Below are positions 1 to 11,739 of a stretch of 64,000 nucleotides of DNA, piece after piece. The notes beneath the pieces are model-generated. The model saw only the letters and a list, made by a program, of their open reading frames with translations, searched no databases and had not been told where the DNA came from. Position numbers and translations under genes: made by a program. The stretch covers positions 124,001-188,000 of the forward strand of contig VZRZ01004297.1 in assembly GCA_013398175.1 (NCBI GenBank), in the 5' to 3' direction. Numbering within the stretch: position 1 is the stretch's first letter; each line of letters starts with the position of its first letter. Source of the stretch: Climacteris rufus (lineage: Eukaryota; Chordata; Aves; Passeriformes; Climacteridae).

Positions 1-2659
1 GCGGGAGGTGACGTTGCCCTGCCCTTGTCAGGCAGGCTTTCCACAGTCTTCCACGCCTGGATCTGGCCTGTGTGTTTCTCTACTGGCTCTGCTCACACCA
101 GGGACAAAATTGTGTGTCCATTAGCAAGGACATGCACATCACTGCCTTGCGAGGGGAAAGTTACCTATCCTATTCCTTGTCTCTGCTCCTTCTCCTGTTC
201 TCCAGCACCATAGGGTAACTGTTTTGCCTTAACCTTCACGGTCTGGTCTTGCTGAACCACCTGTGTGTTTCCAGTACTCTTAGATGAGGAGCTTTGGTTA
301 ACAGCCTTCCACAGCCACAGCGTGTGCCATGGTGGGTGCATGGCCTTGCCTGCACTGGTACTCATGAGTATGGGTATGTCCCCCTCTTTGCAGTCTTGAG
401 CATGGCTGCAGTTAAGGTCAGTCCTCGTCGAGTTATAAATGCCAGTTAGCCTGAGGACATCTTGGGAGACATCAAAATCTCTACTAATAAATTTTCTGAC
501 AATGACATTAGAGGCGTTGTGCTGGTTTCCAAGAATGGCAATGCTGGATCCTGGGTGACAACAAATAGTAACAGCATTCTCTGTTTTAAAAATATCTTAG
601 TGTAAGAGAGAAAATATTCCCACTGCTGTGTAAGTAAGAGGGTGACCGGCATCAGCCTCCTCTGCCCAGTCCCTATATGGTTCCATTTCCATAATGTCTG
701 GACTCCTTCCTACACAATCAAAGTAACAATAAAATGCGTCTGGCAATGAAAAACAAAGCAATAGCAAAGAATGGGGGCATGGCTGGATGCCTGTGAACTG
801 GGTGCTAAAAGGGGAGCGATGGAACTGATGGCATATGCCTGCCCCATCAGAGCAAGGTCCTTTCCAGGGAAAGGTCTCCTGAGTGCAGATAGGCTCAGAT
901 GGCTGAGGACAGACATGGGGCCCAACTGAGTGGAGTCCAGTGCAGAGATACTACTTCTGGGGTTTTCCTAAAGGTGGCTTAAATTTTATGCATTGCTATC
1001 AGGAAGCTTCTTTGCTCGTTGGAGGGTTTGAGTGATTCCTCTGGTTATTTGCTCCCATTAAAACACTCGTGTGTGGTAGACGCACACTGTGCTATTTTGG
1101 GGTCATGCAACCTGGCTCTAAGTCAACCACAAGCCCAGTGCACCCTGTGGAGATCCTTGTCCCAAGGGCCAGATGCACTGTCACCAGGTGCCAAAGCTGT
1201 TGTGTCGCTGGCTGGGACATAAGAAGGACATGAAGTTTGTTACCGGCTCCAGAACAGAACAGACAAAAAAAGGCTGATTTGCTCAGAGTTCTTTTCCAAA
1301 CTTGGTTGCTTTCTTCCCAGTCAGAAACACATTTTGAGATGTGCTTGCATGTTCCTGATTTAATTTGTCAGTACACATCATCCTATAGAACAAAATGGTT
1401 ATACATTTGTCTTTGTAAGCAATTTGGAGTAGAAATCTATGGGTCCATGAGCACACTCAGCAGCCCCCAAACTGCCCAAGCAGGCTCTCAGCATCCCCCC
1501 TGGCGCTTGCCGTCCTGTCTCTGTGCAGCTCATGTGGCCGTGGTTCTGCCATCTTCTGCCCCAAAACCTCACCCCATGCATCCTGAGCACCAGTGTTGTG
1601 ACAGATGACTTATTCTGGCATGCCTTTGGATAAGGGCAGGCAACACAGCTGTCTGGAGACTGTGGACATTGTGCTCCGAGGAGCTGTGTGTCCTCGGCCA
1701 CAGCCCTCCCCTCGCTCTGGGCAATGCCACTGTGCAGCCCAGGCTCTGCTGTCCTCACACTGCACAGCTCTCACAGAAATTCACAGCCCTGTCACAGCAT
1801 ATAAGGCAGAAAAAAAGCCAGTTCTGCCGGGAGTCTGGAATGAATCAGGCTGCAGTGAGCAGGGGAGGGACGCCCTGGTTTCATTGAGAAGAGGAGGCTT
1901 GATCTGAAACAAAACCTGTTACTTTGGCTCAAGCAGGTAGAGAGCAGGTTTTACCTGGCACCAGAGTCTGCACAGGAGCCAAGTATTTGCTTGGTTCAGT
2001 AGATTTCCATTCACACTTTAGGTTTGGTTATTGAAATTTATCTTCCTCCTTAGTGGACTGGGTGTGTGACAGGACCTAGGGAAATAAGATATCACCCCTG
2101 AGCAGGGTAAAAATAAGTAAAGGCAGTATCAAAGGCCCCGGCACAAATCGTCCTGGGGATAAGGAGGGAAGTGTAGCAAGAGATTTACCTGACTCATGAG
2201 CTCTCCAGTGACCTGAAACTCAGAAACATTCATACAAAAATCTGAAAATGGGTCAGTTTAGTGGGGAGGATTGTAACAGAGCAGTGAGGGAGTGTTGGGT
2301 CAGAATCCAGCCAAGCAGGAACTGGACAAGAATCAGGCAGGAAGGAGATATTCTGGACATTCACACCTTAGCAAGGCAGAGGAAGAAGGGGAAGGGAGAT
2401 GAACAACAGATTCTACCAAGAAGCAGGTCCCTCATCGCTGTCTGTGTTCATGAGACCAGACAGGTGTAGGACAGAGATGGTGCAGCCTGCCTGTCCTCAG
2501 ACCAGAAAGCATCCTGAAGCCTAGCCTTGGGTTGGAAGGGGAATGCATGAGGGGCTCTTAGCAGTCCCTCTGGAAGGTTTCCTGGGCAATAGGTGACGTG
2601 CAGGCAAGCTCAGAAGCTGCCTTCAAAAGCAGCTCAGCCAGATTAGGTCTGCTTTTGTA
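1..2659. other. Gene-free stretch, left end
   Basis: I see no gene, RNA or repeat that can be supported here. Composition is mixed and near 47 percent GC. Open frames reach 123 codons (1237-1608, +) but overlap an antisense frame of similar length and show no domain. A polypyrimidine run ending in CAG at 381-393 looks like a splice acceptor, but what follows is a short frame broken by a stop at 447, so no exon is called. Confidence 0.6.
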
Positions 2660-3340
2660 CCTAAAAGAGCCTAGAATAAATCAACACGTTATTTGTAACT
2701 ATCTCAAAGATAACAAGGAGATGAGTAACAGCCAGCATATATTTGTCAAGAACAAATCTTATCAAGCCAACCTAATTTCCTTTTATGCCAGTCTTTCGGG
2801 TAAGGGAGAAGCAATGTTGTCATATCACTAAGCTTCAGAAGGGCTTTTAATGTTGCCTTGTTCAGGACTGTCATAAGCAAGCCCTGGCTAAATGGGCCAC
2901 TGGGGTGATGGGGTCTAACCTGTCTGGAAGGAGAAATATGTCACTGAATGGGGGTGAAAAGGTGTTCAGTAGGTGCTTGGCCTGAAATGGAGCTTTTTTG
3001 GGCTTGTTGAGAAAGAAATTTGGTGTTTTAACTTGCAGATAGAAAGATAATAGAGTCTGAAAGCGTTGTCAAAGGTAGGATGGGAATTTACAGGGATGGA
3101 TTGCAAATTAGCCTGAACAGAAGCAAGACACTGTAGAGTGCTTGTGCAAGAATAGTCATAAGCACAAATTCAGGTGGGAGGGGAACAACCAAGTCAGGAG
3201 GTGCCATTATGACCTGGCAGCCAAATCTGACTCACAGCATCGTGCTCTTGCAATGAATGAGACAGATGTCATCCTGAAGATATTCAAGAGGAAGGTAACC
3301 ATCCTTGTGCTCTCTCTTGGGGGAGTGGGTGGCCCCTGTC
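2660..3340 (+). mobile_element. Old CR1/L3-like LINE fragment, ORF2 reverse transcriptase remnant
   Basis: This is a decayed piece of a CR1-superfamily non-LTR retrotransposon in the plus orientation. At about 2700-2790 one frame reads the conserved block before the polymerase palm, seen here as SQHIFVKNKSYQANLISFY; family members usually read close to QHGFVKNKSCQTNLISF. The next 100 bp follow the family at nucleotide level through the region that encodes the YLDFSKAF motif, but in shifted frames with stops. Near 3205-3300 a second matching block appears (seen as SDSQHRALAMNETDVILKI) that corresponds to the part after the palm. Weak similarity may run to about 3400. No 3' tail repeat and no endonuclease part are seen. 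Its divergence is much greater than that of the other CR1 copies here, so I infer it is an ancient insertion. Both ends are approximate. Confidence 0.65.
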
Positions 3341-6300
3341 AACATCAGAGGACAGCTTAGAAGGCACTGCCCAAAAATTTCCTGAAGATATCAGGTGTAT
3401 TGTCTCTTGTAGTACACGTTGGGTCAGACAAGTCCTTGGGAACCCTTTCTCTCCTGTTGCTATGTGCTAGCCAGGCAAACGTGTTCATCCTGTGAGTTGC
3501 ACCTCAGTCAGGTGCCCCTGCTCTTCAGGGTCTTCTGCTGTAAACCTGTGATGGGATAGCATGCAAAGCACCCTACAGATGGAGCAGGAAGACCAAATGC
3601 ACACATGGAACCTGCACAGCTTCCCTGTGGCTGCCCACTCTGGGCTCCTTGCTCACAAGGGATATCTGGGGCAGGGGCAGTGCTGCCGTCTGTCTCCTTT
3701 GCTAATAATTAGACGCAATCCAAGCTTCCCAGCAGGAGAGCCCTGTCCCCGTGGGGGAAGAAGCAAGGCTGCACAGATTAAGGAAGCTAATTAGAGGGGA
3801 AGAGAGCATCGTGCTGAAGCCCCAACAGTAAACTTTGAAATCTAGATAAGGGAGCAGTATTTAATTATATACAATTAAAACACGTATATGAGCCCCCTGA
3901 GAGCTGGCAGTCTTGGAAAGTCCTCACAAAGGTGCTAATGAACAGAGATGAAGGCAGCAGTAGGCTAGGGGCTATGCTTATCAAACTTTACCTGGGAAAC
4001 ACGTCTGAAGAGAAGAGCTAGGGAAAATCTCTTGGACCACCACCTCCTTATTCCTGTGCAATGTTCTCCTCGTCCCAGAGCAGGTAATGGCAACCCAGAT
4101 CTTGGGAACAGAAAGGGAGATTGCTCTGCTCTTACATGCAGCTGGGCAAGACCATTGCAGACACCTATGCAAAGACAGGCTCACCTGAGAATGTAGGCAA
4201 AGTTAGAGAGGGTTGTACGTAGCCTGAGAAAGAACTTTTGTGCCCTTCTCTCCCAATGCATAGGAGATAAAACTCCTGTCCCTGTGCCTGCCAGCCAGGG
4301 GTGTCCTAATATCTCCAGGGAGCACCATGCCAATGTTCCCCTTTGCTCCACAAACCCTGCAAAGTTATCTTAGGTTGTTTTCCTACAAGTTTCCTCTAGC
4401 CACTAAAGCACCTACTTCCCTTCCCTGTTCCTTTGCTGCATCATGTATGTAGTCCTTGACTTCTGATAGTTTCACCTGTCCTCTTCAAGCCAGGAGGGCT
4501 TTTTGAGAGTTTGGTTTCCCTGTAAAGTACCTGTCTTGTACTCAAGCATTCCCTGTTGCACTGTGCCAGCTGAGCCAGCAAGCTTCATGGACTGCAGCAG
4601 TAGCTTTTATCCCATAGCTGCTGCTGGGTGTTAATGCAGAATCATGATGGGGGAAAGCTTGGATGGATTCATATCATCTGACAGATTAGAACTGCAGAAA
4701 CAGCCTCAAGTTATGCAAAATTCCTCTTCCTCAGCAACTTCAAACCCTTAAGGAAGGCTTTTAGTTGAGCCTTGGGTGTCAAAGGAAGTGGTCCCTGTTT
4801 TAATTTGTAAATACAGAGTGCCAGAGGGCACTACCTTCTAAAGGCAGTAACTCTGAAAAGCACAGGTAAAAGGCTAGGGCTCCTTTTCCTGCACCCTTGT
4901 CTCCTGTTCTTGTCGAGGAACACCCCTAGTGCAGGTCTCTCATTGTGCAGCTGCAGTGGGAGCTGCAGGTTGTGCCCAGGGTGGGGGAAATGGTCGGAAC
5001 CTCAGGCAAGGGGCCACGACCTGGCACCCACCCTTTGCCTGACAAAGGCCATGGGGACTTGCAGTGCTGGCTGGGTCCCTCAGACATTCTGAGAGAATCC
5101 AAGTAAACAGCGAGAAGACCCCAGACCAGGTATCACCATTGGACCAGGGGGCACATGTAAGGGGAGTGAAGAGCATTAGAGGAATGGCTGCACAGACCGT
5201 AAGGGTGCAGAAGCCCAAGATTCCTTCACTGATCCCGGAGGCATCAGCTCAGACTGTTACAGTGTGACTGCACCACGATTAAATTACTTAAAGGAACCAT
5301 TTGGGACTCTGCTACAGGAAAGCTGGGACTGAGCTGGTGATGGAATCTTGTCTGACTGTGTGAGTGTGGTGGGTGAGTGTGGTCACACGGGGCACCCATG
5401 GGCTCACTGGAGTCCCCTGCTGCGAAGGGGTTTCAGTTCCAGCAGTGAAAATCTTGGTTGGTGTGGTTGTGACTCCCACAGTGGCTCCTGCATGGTCAGG
5501 TAGGAAAGCTTAACACTTGTTTGCCTGGTTCTTGCCCCTGCAATCTGCTCTGTGCTGAACCTTTCTCCCTTCACTGCACAAAGCCCATGAGTCACATCTG
5601 TGATGTTGTCACAAACAGCTTCCCTGGTGATACCGCTGCTTAAAATGTTACAAGACCTGAAAGTGATGCCAATGCCATTGAGGTTCATTTTGTTTGTATG
5701 AGCCTTTCTGGTGATGTTTTCCTCTGCTGTGCCAAGAGCTAAAACCTCAGGGCATCCTTCACTCATTGTGTTTTAGGTGAAAATTAAATTTCTTGTTGAA
5801 TCCCAGGGCTCCAAGAGCTGTGGTTTTAAGAAAAATGCTCACTAATATCTAGTGTGCCCTGTCCGGTCCTTGGTGTGTCAGGGGAGAATTTGCCATGCTT
5901 TGGGGGAAGAATTGTTCTCTATTGCCTTATCTTGCAGAGCTGCAAGGGAAGGTGGAAGGCTTAAGTTGCTTCTCAATTCAAGCTTTCGTACATTAGTATG
6001 AATGAGCCTGTTGGTGTCTTGGAAATACACAAACAGATTTCTACAAAACACTTGCTAATGAACCAAACCAGCAGTTTGTCCTTCTAGTGATTTGTGGGGA
6101 GTCAGTAAAAGACTCAACCTGGGGAGCTCATTACCCTGCTGAAGGAGTGCATTTTTAGGGGAGATGCTGGGAAGCTGTTAGCTGCCAGCTGTGAGGCAGG
6201 GCCAGAGCCTTGGCAGTGCTGGGAGGAAACCTGGGAGAGGAGAGGTTCATTGCCTTTGTTGGGCATGAGCACAGGGCTTGCTCACAATGAGGGCAAGGCA

Positions 6301-9300
6301 GGCTGTGGTTGTGGGGCACAAGAGGGGCTGTTTTCCACCCCCAATCACTGCAATCTGAGGGCCAGGCCGGCTGATACTGTGCTGGGGTCTCGGGTTTCTG
6401 GTGTGAAATGGAGGAGAGCAGAGTCAGCACCAGTGAGAAGGGAGAGCCAGAGCAACCTACTTAACCACATGCATGGTATAAACCAGGGGCCTTCTGGAAA
6501 ATACAGACTCTCGGGGCTTAAAAAACAGGCACTTAATCCAACACATCAAAGGGAGTGTGGCACTGCTCAGCCACTGCTCTGCTTCATGGGCACAGTTCAT
6601 TTGTCACCTGCAGTTATTGCACGGCTCAGCCACAAAGCTAATCCACACCACTGCCCTTTCCTCTGGGTGTGAGTAGATGGGCTCACTCAGGCAGCAACTG
6701 CAAACATCTCCAAAAGGGATGCAAAGGGATGCAAGGTGCTTGTGTATCTAAGGGCTGCATATGCCTTTGCCTCAGCAATTCGAGTCGCTGAAAGGAGACC
6801 AGGGAAATGCATCTGTGGGGATGAGGTGGGATAAGGTAAGAGGTGAATGCATGCTGAAAATTGGAGTGGAAGGAAAAAGTGAAAGGGGCCAAAATCACAA
6901 TGGTTCATATGAATGCTTCCTTTTAGCTGCTGCTGAGCACTTGAGAGCTGCAAAGTGCTTAGGTCCTCTTCAGAGCCCCCCTGTGCCATCAAACCTTAGA
7001 GCAAGGTTGTGCTGCTCTGGTTTGCAACAGGTACTTCTAAAAAGCTCTCAAGTTTCATCTTCAGTGTGTTTGCAGGGAGAACCCTGGCTTGGCATTAGGC
7101 ATCAAAGGTAAAAGCAGTGAGGAAAAGAGAATGCTTCTGGCCTTGCCAAGAAAAATCACTTGCATAGGAAAGGGAGAACGAAATTGGTCTGAGTTTTCCT
7201 GCTATTCGTCAGCATTTTGGTGCCAAGGCAGTGCATGGGAGAGAGAAAAGAAAAAGGATAACATGAAGAGCTCTGTATTTAATATTGTGTTAATCCTTTC
7301 CCTCCCAGCTAGAGCAGAGGTTTAAAATTCCTTTGCTGTACATGAGGGGAAATGTACCGATCTGTGTGAGCATTATTTAGTTAAGGAAAAAAGCCTGACC
7401 TTTCAGGAAAGCTGCAACTGAATAAACCACTTTGGAAGTCTGAAGAAATTAATTGAAGTTCGGGATTGACACTTTTTTGTTTTAGTTATTTATTGCTTCA
7501 CAGAAAATTCATTTTGCATTTTGAACCAAACTTTCCTTCATTGACTCTGGAAACTTCAGCAGGGGGGATGCATTTCAGACCAAGTGTTTTGAAAACCCTT
7601 GCTAACGGCAACTGTGACATAAGGTGAAGCAACAACACTTCAGCACCTCAGTTTCTCTGTGAAGGCCCGTACGTTGAGAAGGTATATATTGTCAGGCAAC
7701 TTGTGCAACAGCTCTTTGCAAGTAAGGATTTGTTTCTAGCACCCCAGTTACGTGAGGGAAAATCCTGCAAAGGAGCAGGTGGAAGCTGCAGAGCCACGTG
7801 ACAGTTTTGGACCCAGAGCACAGCATCGTGGTGACCTCCACCAACACCCATGGGGAGCGGGAAGCAGTGCTTGCCCTCCAGTCCTTGCTGGGTGCAGCAC
7901 CCTTTGATTTGTGGCATAAGTTTAATTCATTTATTTCTTTCTGAACTTAGACACATGGACTAATTAGAGGAGAACTGGTGAGCTCAGCTAACGCATTTGA
8001 ACACGGGTAGCTTTAGGCTTGCATTTGGGTCATTAAAGATGAAGTAAAATTATGTTCTCTTTGCACCAGCTATTATGAGCAAGGGCCTCGATTTGGCAGC
8101 AGTTATCTCCCCAACACCACTGCACTAATGACTTCCAGCACAGAAAGAGCAGTGTGTCATTAACACAACAGGATGGTGGGAATCCACTGTAGGCAAAGCA
8201 GGATCTGGGACAGACTGGTTTATGTCGCACCTGTAGCAAACCTGGGATTAACTGGCTGAGTTTAAACCCTTAGGAGGCTGGAAGGCACCATAAGGGGAAG
8301 CCCTTCCCTCACGGACGTGCTCCCAAGGGTGCAGACATGTTGCAGTATGAGTGAAGTGTGGGGTCTCCTGAGGCTCTCCTCTGGTGTGTCCCTTGATATT
8401 TGAGCAAGATCTTCCTCATTGTTCTGTGGGATGTCTCTGCTGGCTGCAGGAAGATTTTGGTTGAGATGGAAGCCATCAGTTTATAAAAGATAGGCTTCGT
8501 CTCAAATTGGTGTAAACTACAGATACAACATAGCTATGTATGTCAAAACTGCCGGGGGTGGCCTGTAGAGATCATTTGGCTGACCTTCCTGTGGGACAGA
8601 GGTTGTATGGGTTTGTTGGTTGTCATTCCTACAACAGTTGAAACTGGGGATTGAGGATTCCCCCCACAAGTGCCTTGCTGCATTTTCTCCTCTCGGTGAA
8701 AGTGAGGAAAATTGGAAACTCCACAGAAGCATACCTGCTCTTCATTAAGAAAGCTGGAGGAGGAGAAACCAGATAGATTTAGAGGGGTTGCTGATTTGTA
8801 TTTTAGAGAAGACACCTGGTACAAAATAAAATGTCACTTTTGCCTACTTCAGTCCTTGCTGACAGAAATCTGCATTGCAACACTAACAGTGAGTGACCTG
8901 CAGAAATTTACTCTGCTGGGAGGACCCTGGACCATGATCCTGCTGTGGGGGGTACAGTCACATTGCTTGAGGTTCCATTGGGAGGGAGGTGGAGGTTTGC
9001 TTGCATGCTGTGACAGTGGAAATGGCTCACATTTCTCGAGCTGCAGAACAAAATTACCTTCAATTTCTTCCTCAGTCACTCTGTGCCTCCTAGCAGTGCT
9101 GTCCAGAGGTGGTTGCAATGCAGGCATAAACAAAATTCAGCATGCACTGGGACTACACATACCTGAAGCCATAACTTAATGAGTTAAATCAGAGCTTTTA
9201 TTATCTAATTTCTCATTGTCAAGCAGTTTCTTGCATCTCTGTAGATAATTGATGTGGAGAATAGTTCTTGCCTTCTGGAAACGAGCTGCCTTTTGAAATA

Positions 9301-10193
9301 CTCCCATCAGAGATGCTTTTTTCGGGCTTGTACTTCTTTCTTCTCATTATCTTGTTAATAGGCCTGACTCCACCAAGTGGAGAAGGGAGAATGGATTGGC
9401 AGGGTACACAAGCCCGGTTTGCCTTTGCCTTGAACATGTGGGCACTGAGGCCTGGGGAGGAGCTCCTGCCAGGTGAAGGGAGAATAATTCCTCTTTCTGT
9501 CAGAAGAGCTGTAAGGGTGGCTGCAGCCTGGCAGAGGGAAGCCAGCTGAGCCACAACTGGGGCTGAAAATGCCTTGAAGCAGGAGGGCTGATCCCCTGGC
9601 CACTGCTCCTGTTGGGAGGCTCTACTGCTGCTCTTTCGGCAAAGGAGCTCTTTTCAAATCTCAAAAAAATCAGCTGCAAAGGCAGTTCATCTTTGAAGTC
9701 TAGAGGAGTATAAAAGACTGCAGATAAACCTGAAGAGTTTTCCCCAGTAGCTAAACCCCTGGGTTATATCTGTTGAAACTGTCGAGAGAAGATCCAACAA
9801 ATATTTGTAACAGATTTCTACCGAGGATGCCTCATATTCACATGAAAGAGTGGATCTTGCCTGCTCCTGCAGCTGGGGAGGATGAGCCTGCATGCAAATA
9901 TCACTGTGCTCTTTTGGGGCTAGCTCCTTCTCCATTCCAGCCTCGTGGCTGGGCATGTCTGGCAGATATGCCTTCCTTTTCAGGTCTGTCCTTCCACATT
10001 TGCTGTGCAGTGTTTGGAGCACCGCGCATTTGGCTGTGGCACAGAAGGCAGGGAGCAGTGTGCACTGGTGGGCAGAGGTAGCCAGGCTTCTGAGGCATAT
10101 GGAGTGAGGATTGGCAGAAAAGGGGCTCTCACATAAGGCAGCAGGCATCATGGTGTCTTCCACCTAATCCTCCTCTGAGGCTAGAAAACCCCT
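3341..10193. other. Gene-free stretch
   Basis: No supported gene. The longest open frames are 155 codons (8712-9179, +) and 158 codons (9687-10163, -); both have antisense or alternate-frame shadows and no recognisable domain. Small AT-rich patches occur at about 3835-3890 and 7330-7560. I recognise no transposon. Confidence 0.6.
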
Positions 10194-10224
10194 TCTTCCC
10201 AGAGACCTCTTGTCTCTGGGAAGA
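10194..10224. repeat. Perfect 13-bp inverted repeat (hairpin)
   Basis: The left arm at 10194-10206 is the exact reverse complement of the right arm at 10212-10224, separated by a 5-base loop (CTCTT). The arms are about half GC, so this would make a stable DNA or RNA stem-loop. Pairing does not extend beyond the arms, which makes it too short for a microRNA precursor. No U-run follows it. Confidence 0.85.
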
Positions 10225-10660
10225 GACATCATAGTGCCTGTTTCAGCCTCAGCCTTCCCTCTGTCCTGCCATTCCAATTTCCTTGTCTTCTGAGTGTCAT
10301 GACCTCAGGGGAAGGAGGCTCGTGCCCTGCCTCAGACCAGGTGGGCCTGGGTCATCCTGCCCTAAACTGTGCTGTGAGTACCTACACAGGTGTAATGCCT
10401 GGGTTTGGCCTTGCAGGCACCCTGCAGAGAGGACTGGTGTCCGTCAGGCTTAGTCCTCAGATGTCAGAAATTAATAAATGAGCTGTGTTTCACTGGGATA
10501 TAACTCAGGATACCCTGGTGCCCTCTGGGCACGTGCCCCAGGCCGTGCTGGGACATGCGGTGGTGCATGTGTGTCCAGCCTGGTGCTGCCTGCAGGATGA
10601 GCTCCTGCTGGGAGTGCACCACCACTGCTTAGCCCAATAATCCCCCCGATGCATCCCACA

Positions 10661-10692
10661 TAATAACAACTACCACAAATAACAACTACCAG
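10661..10692. repeat. 16-bp tandem duplication
   Basis: Two adjacent 16-bp units (10661-10676 and 10677-10692), each containing AATAACAACTACCA, differ only at their first and last bases. This is a simple local duplication. Confidence 0.8.
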
Positions 10693-10914
10693 CAGAACTA
10701 CTGAGGGGGTTCTATTTCAAACTCTAGTTCTCAAGCCTAGATCTCCCTACTTGCCATCACTGCAAAGAGATTGGCTTCCAGTGGTTGTTTCAACTCTGGG
10801 AACTCACCACTTGCTGTGGCATAGCTGGCTGGTGTTACTGCTGCTTTGGCAGTGAGAGAAAGCAAAATTTGGTTGATTGCTTGGTGGTTTCATGATCATG
10901 CCCTGTGAGATACA

Positions 10915-11130
10915 GCATAAGTTACAGAAAGAGAGACAAAAAGGGGTTTGTATTGAAATAGAAATGGTTCTCATGGTTTTGACACTCCATATGGCACGGA
11001 CATATGCAGAAACGAATTTGCTGCTGTGTGCTTAATAACAATAAGCAGGTTGAGACAGTATGTTAAATCTCACAAAAGGAAATGTAACTTTTCTATTATA
11101 ATCCCTGTTTTTTAATTAAGATGTTCACTG
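10915..11130. other. AT-rich island, possible conserved non-coding element
   Basis: An AT-rich, repeat-poor block that includes the palindrome TTAATTAA at 11112-11119 and several homeodomain-type cores. Composition alone suggests a candidate regulatory element. There is no direct evidence of function. Confidence 0.2.
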
Positions 11131-11561
11131 CTGTTTTCTTGAAACTCGGTTGCAAATAGTGGGAAGGCATTCAACTGCAATGAAAAGGAAAGGCTGCCCC
11201 AGAGGCACATGCCTGTCAGAATGCTCTATGACATGTCCTGTGCAGAGGCTGATGCCTTGATGATGACCAAGCATTGTGAGCTCCAGGCCAAGGCTTATAT
11301 ATGTTGGCAAACTCACTTGACTGGTTTGAGATTAACATTATGGGTGAGCTGTTAGGAACCTACATGCAGCAGGCTGAGAGCAGGAATCCCAGCTCCTTGC
11401 TTTTGAGCATGAGGCCATCTCTGTGGTGAACAGCAGTGTCTTGGTGAGACAAAGCATTTAGGGCCAAAGCTGTTGGTTCTTCATAGGCCATGCACCTTTT
11501 CTTCCCCCTGTAACAAAAGGCTGCAGTGCTGTTTTTCAAGCCTGTCAGGTTTTGAACATAC
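11131..11561. other. Gene-free stretch before the CR1 tail
   Basis: Mixed-composition DNA in which I see no gene or repeat. Short open frames on the minus strand at its right end run into the CR1 element that follows and are not genes. Confidence 0.55.
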
Positions 11562-11739
11562 ATCATAGAACCATAGAACCATGGTTGGAAGGGACCTTAA
11601 AGATGACCTCGCTCCTACCCTCCTGCCACGGGCAGGGATACCTTTCACCAGACCAGGTTCCTTCAAAGCCCTGTCCAACCTGGCCTTGAAGGCTCCCAGG
11701 GATGGGGTATCCATGGCTTCTCTGGGCAACCTGTTGCTG
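11562..11739 (-). mobile_element. CR1 LINE, 5'-truncated 3' end
   Basis: On the plus strand this opens with two copies of an ATAGAACC-type octamer, then the classic avian CR1 3' region read backwards (GGTTGGAAGGGACCTTAAAG, then the block containing CCTGCCACGGGCAGGGA). The element therefore lies on the minus strand. It keeps the last codons of ORF2 (minus-strand reading around REAMDTPSLGAFKARLD) and the 3' UTR. The match stops near 11739, where the usual continuation after the TCTGGGCAACCTGTT block is lost, as expected of the 5' truncation common in CR1 copies. Confidence 0.95.

Noticed and set aside
393..602. Possible retrocopy or exon: acceptor-like CAG at 393, ATG at 402, then a frame with one stop at 447 and a further 51 open codons
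   Set aside because: Too short, interrupted, no recognisable protein family and no donor site that I can support.
10194..10224. microRNA precursor
   Set aside because: The stem is only 13 bp and pairing does not continue outside it; a precursor needs roughly 30 bp.
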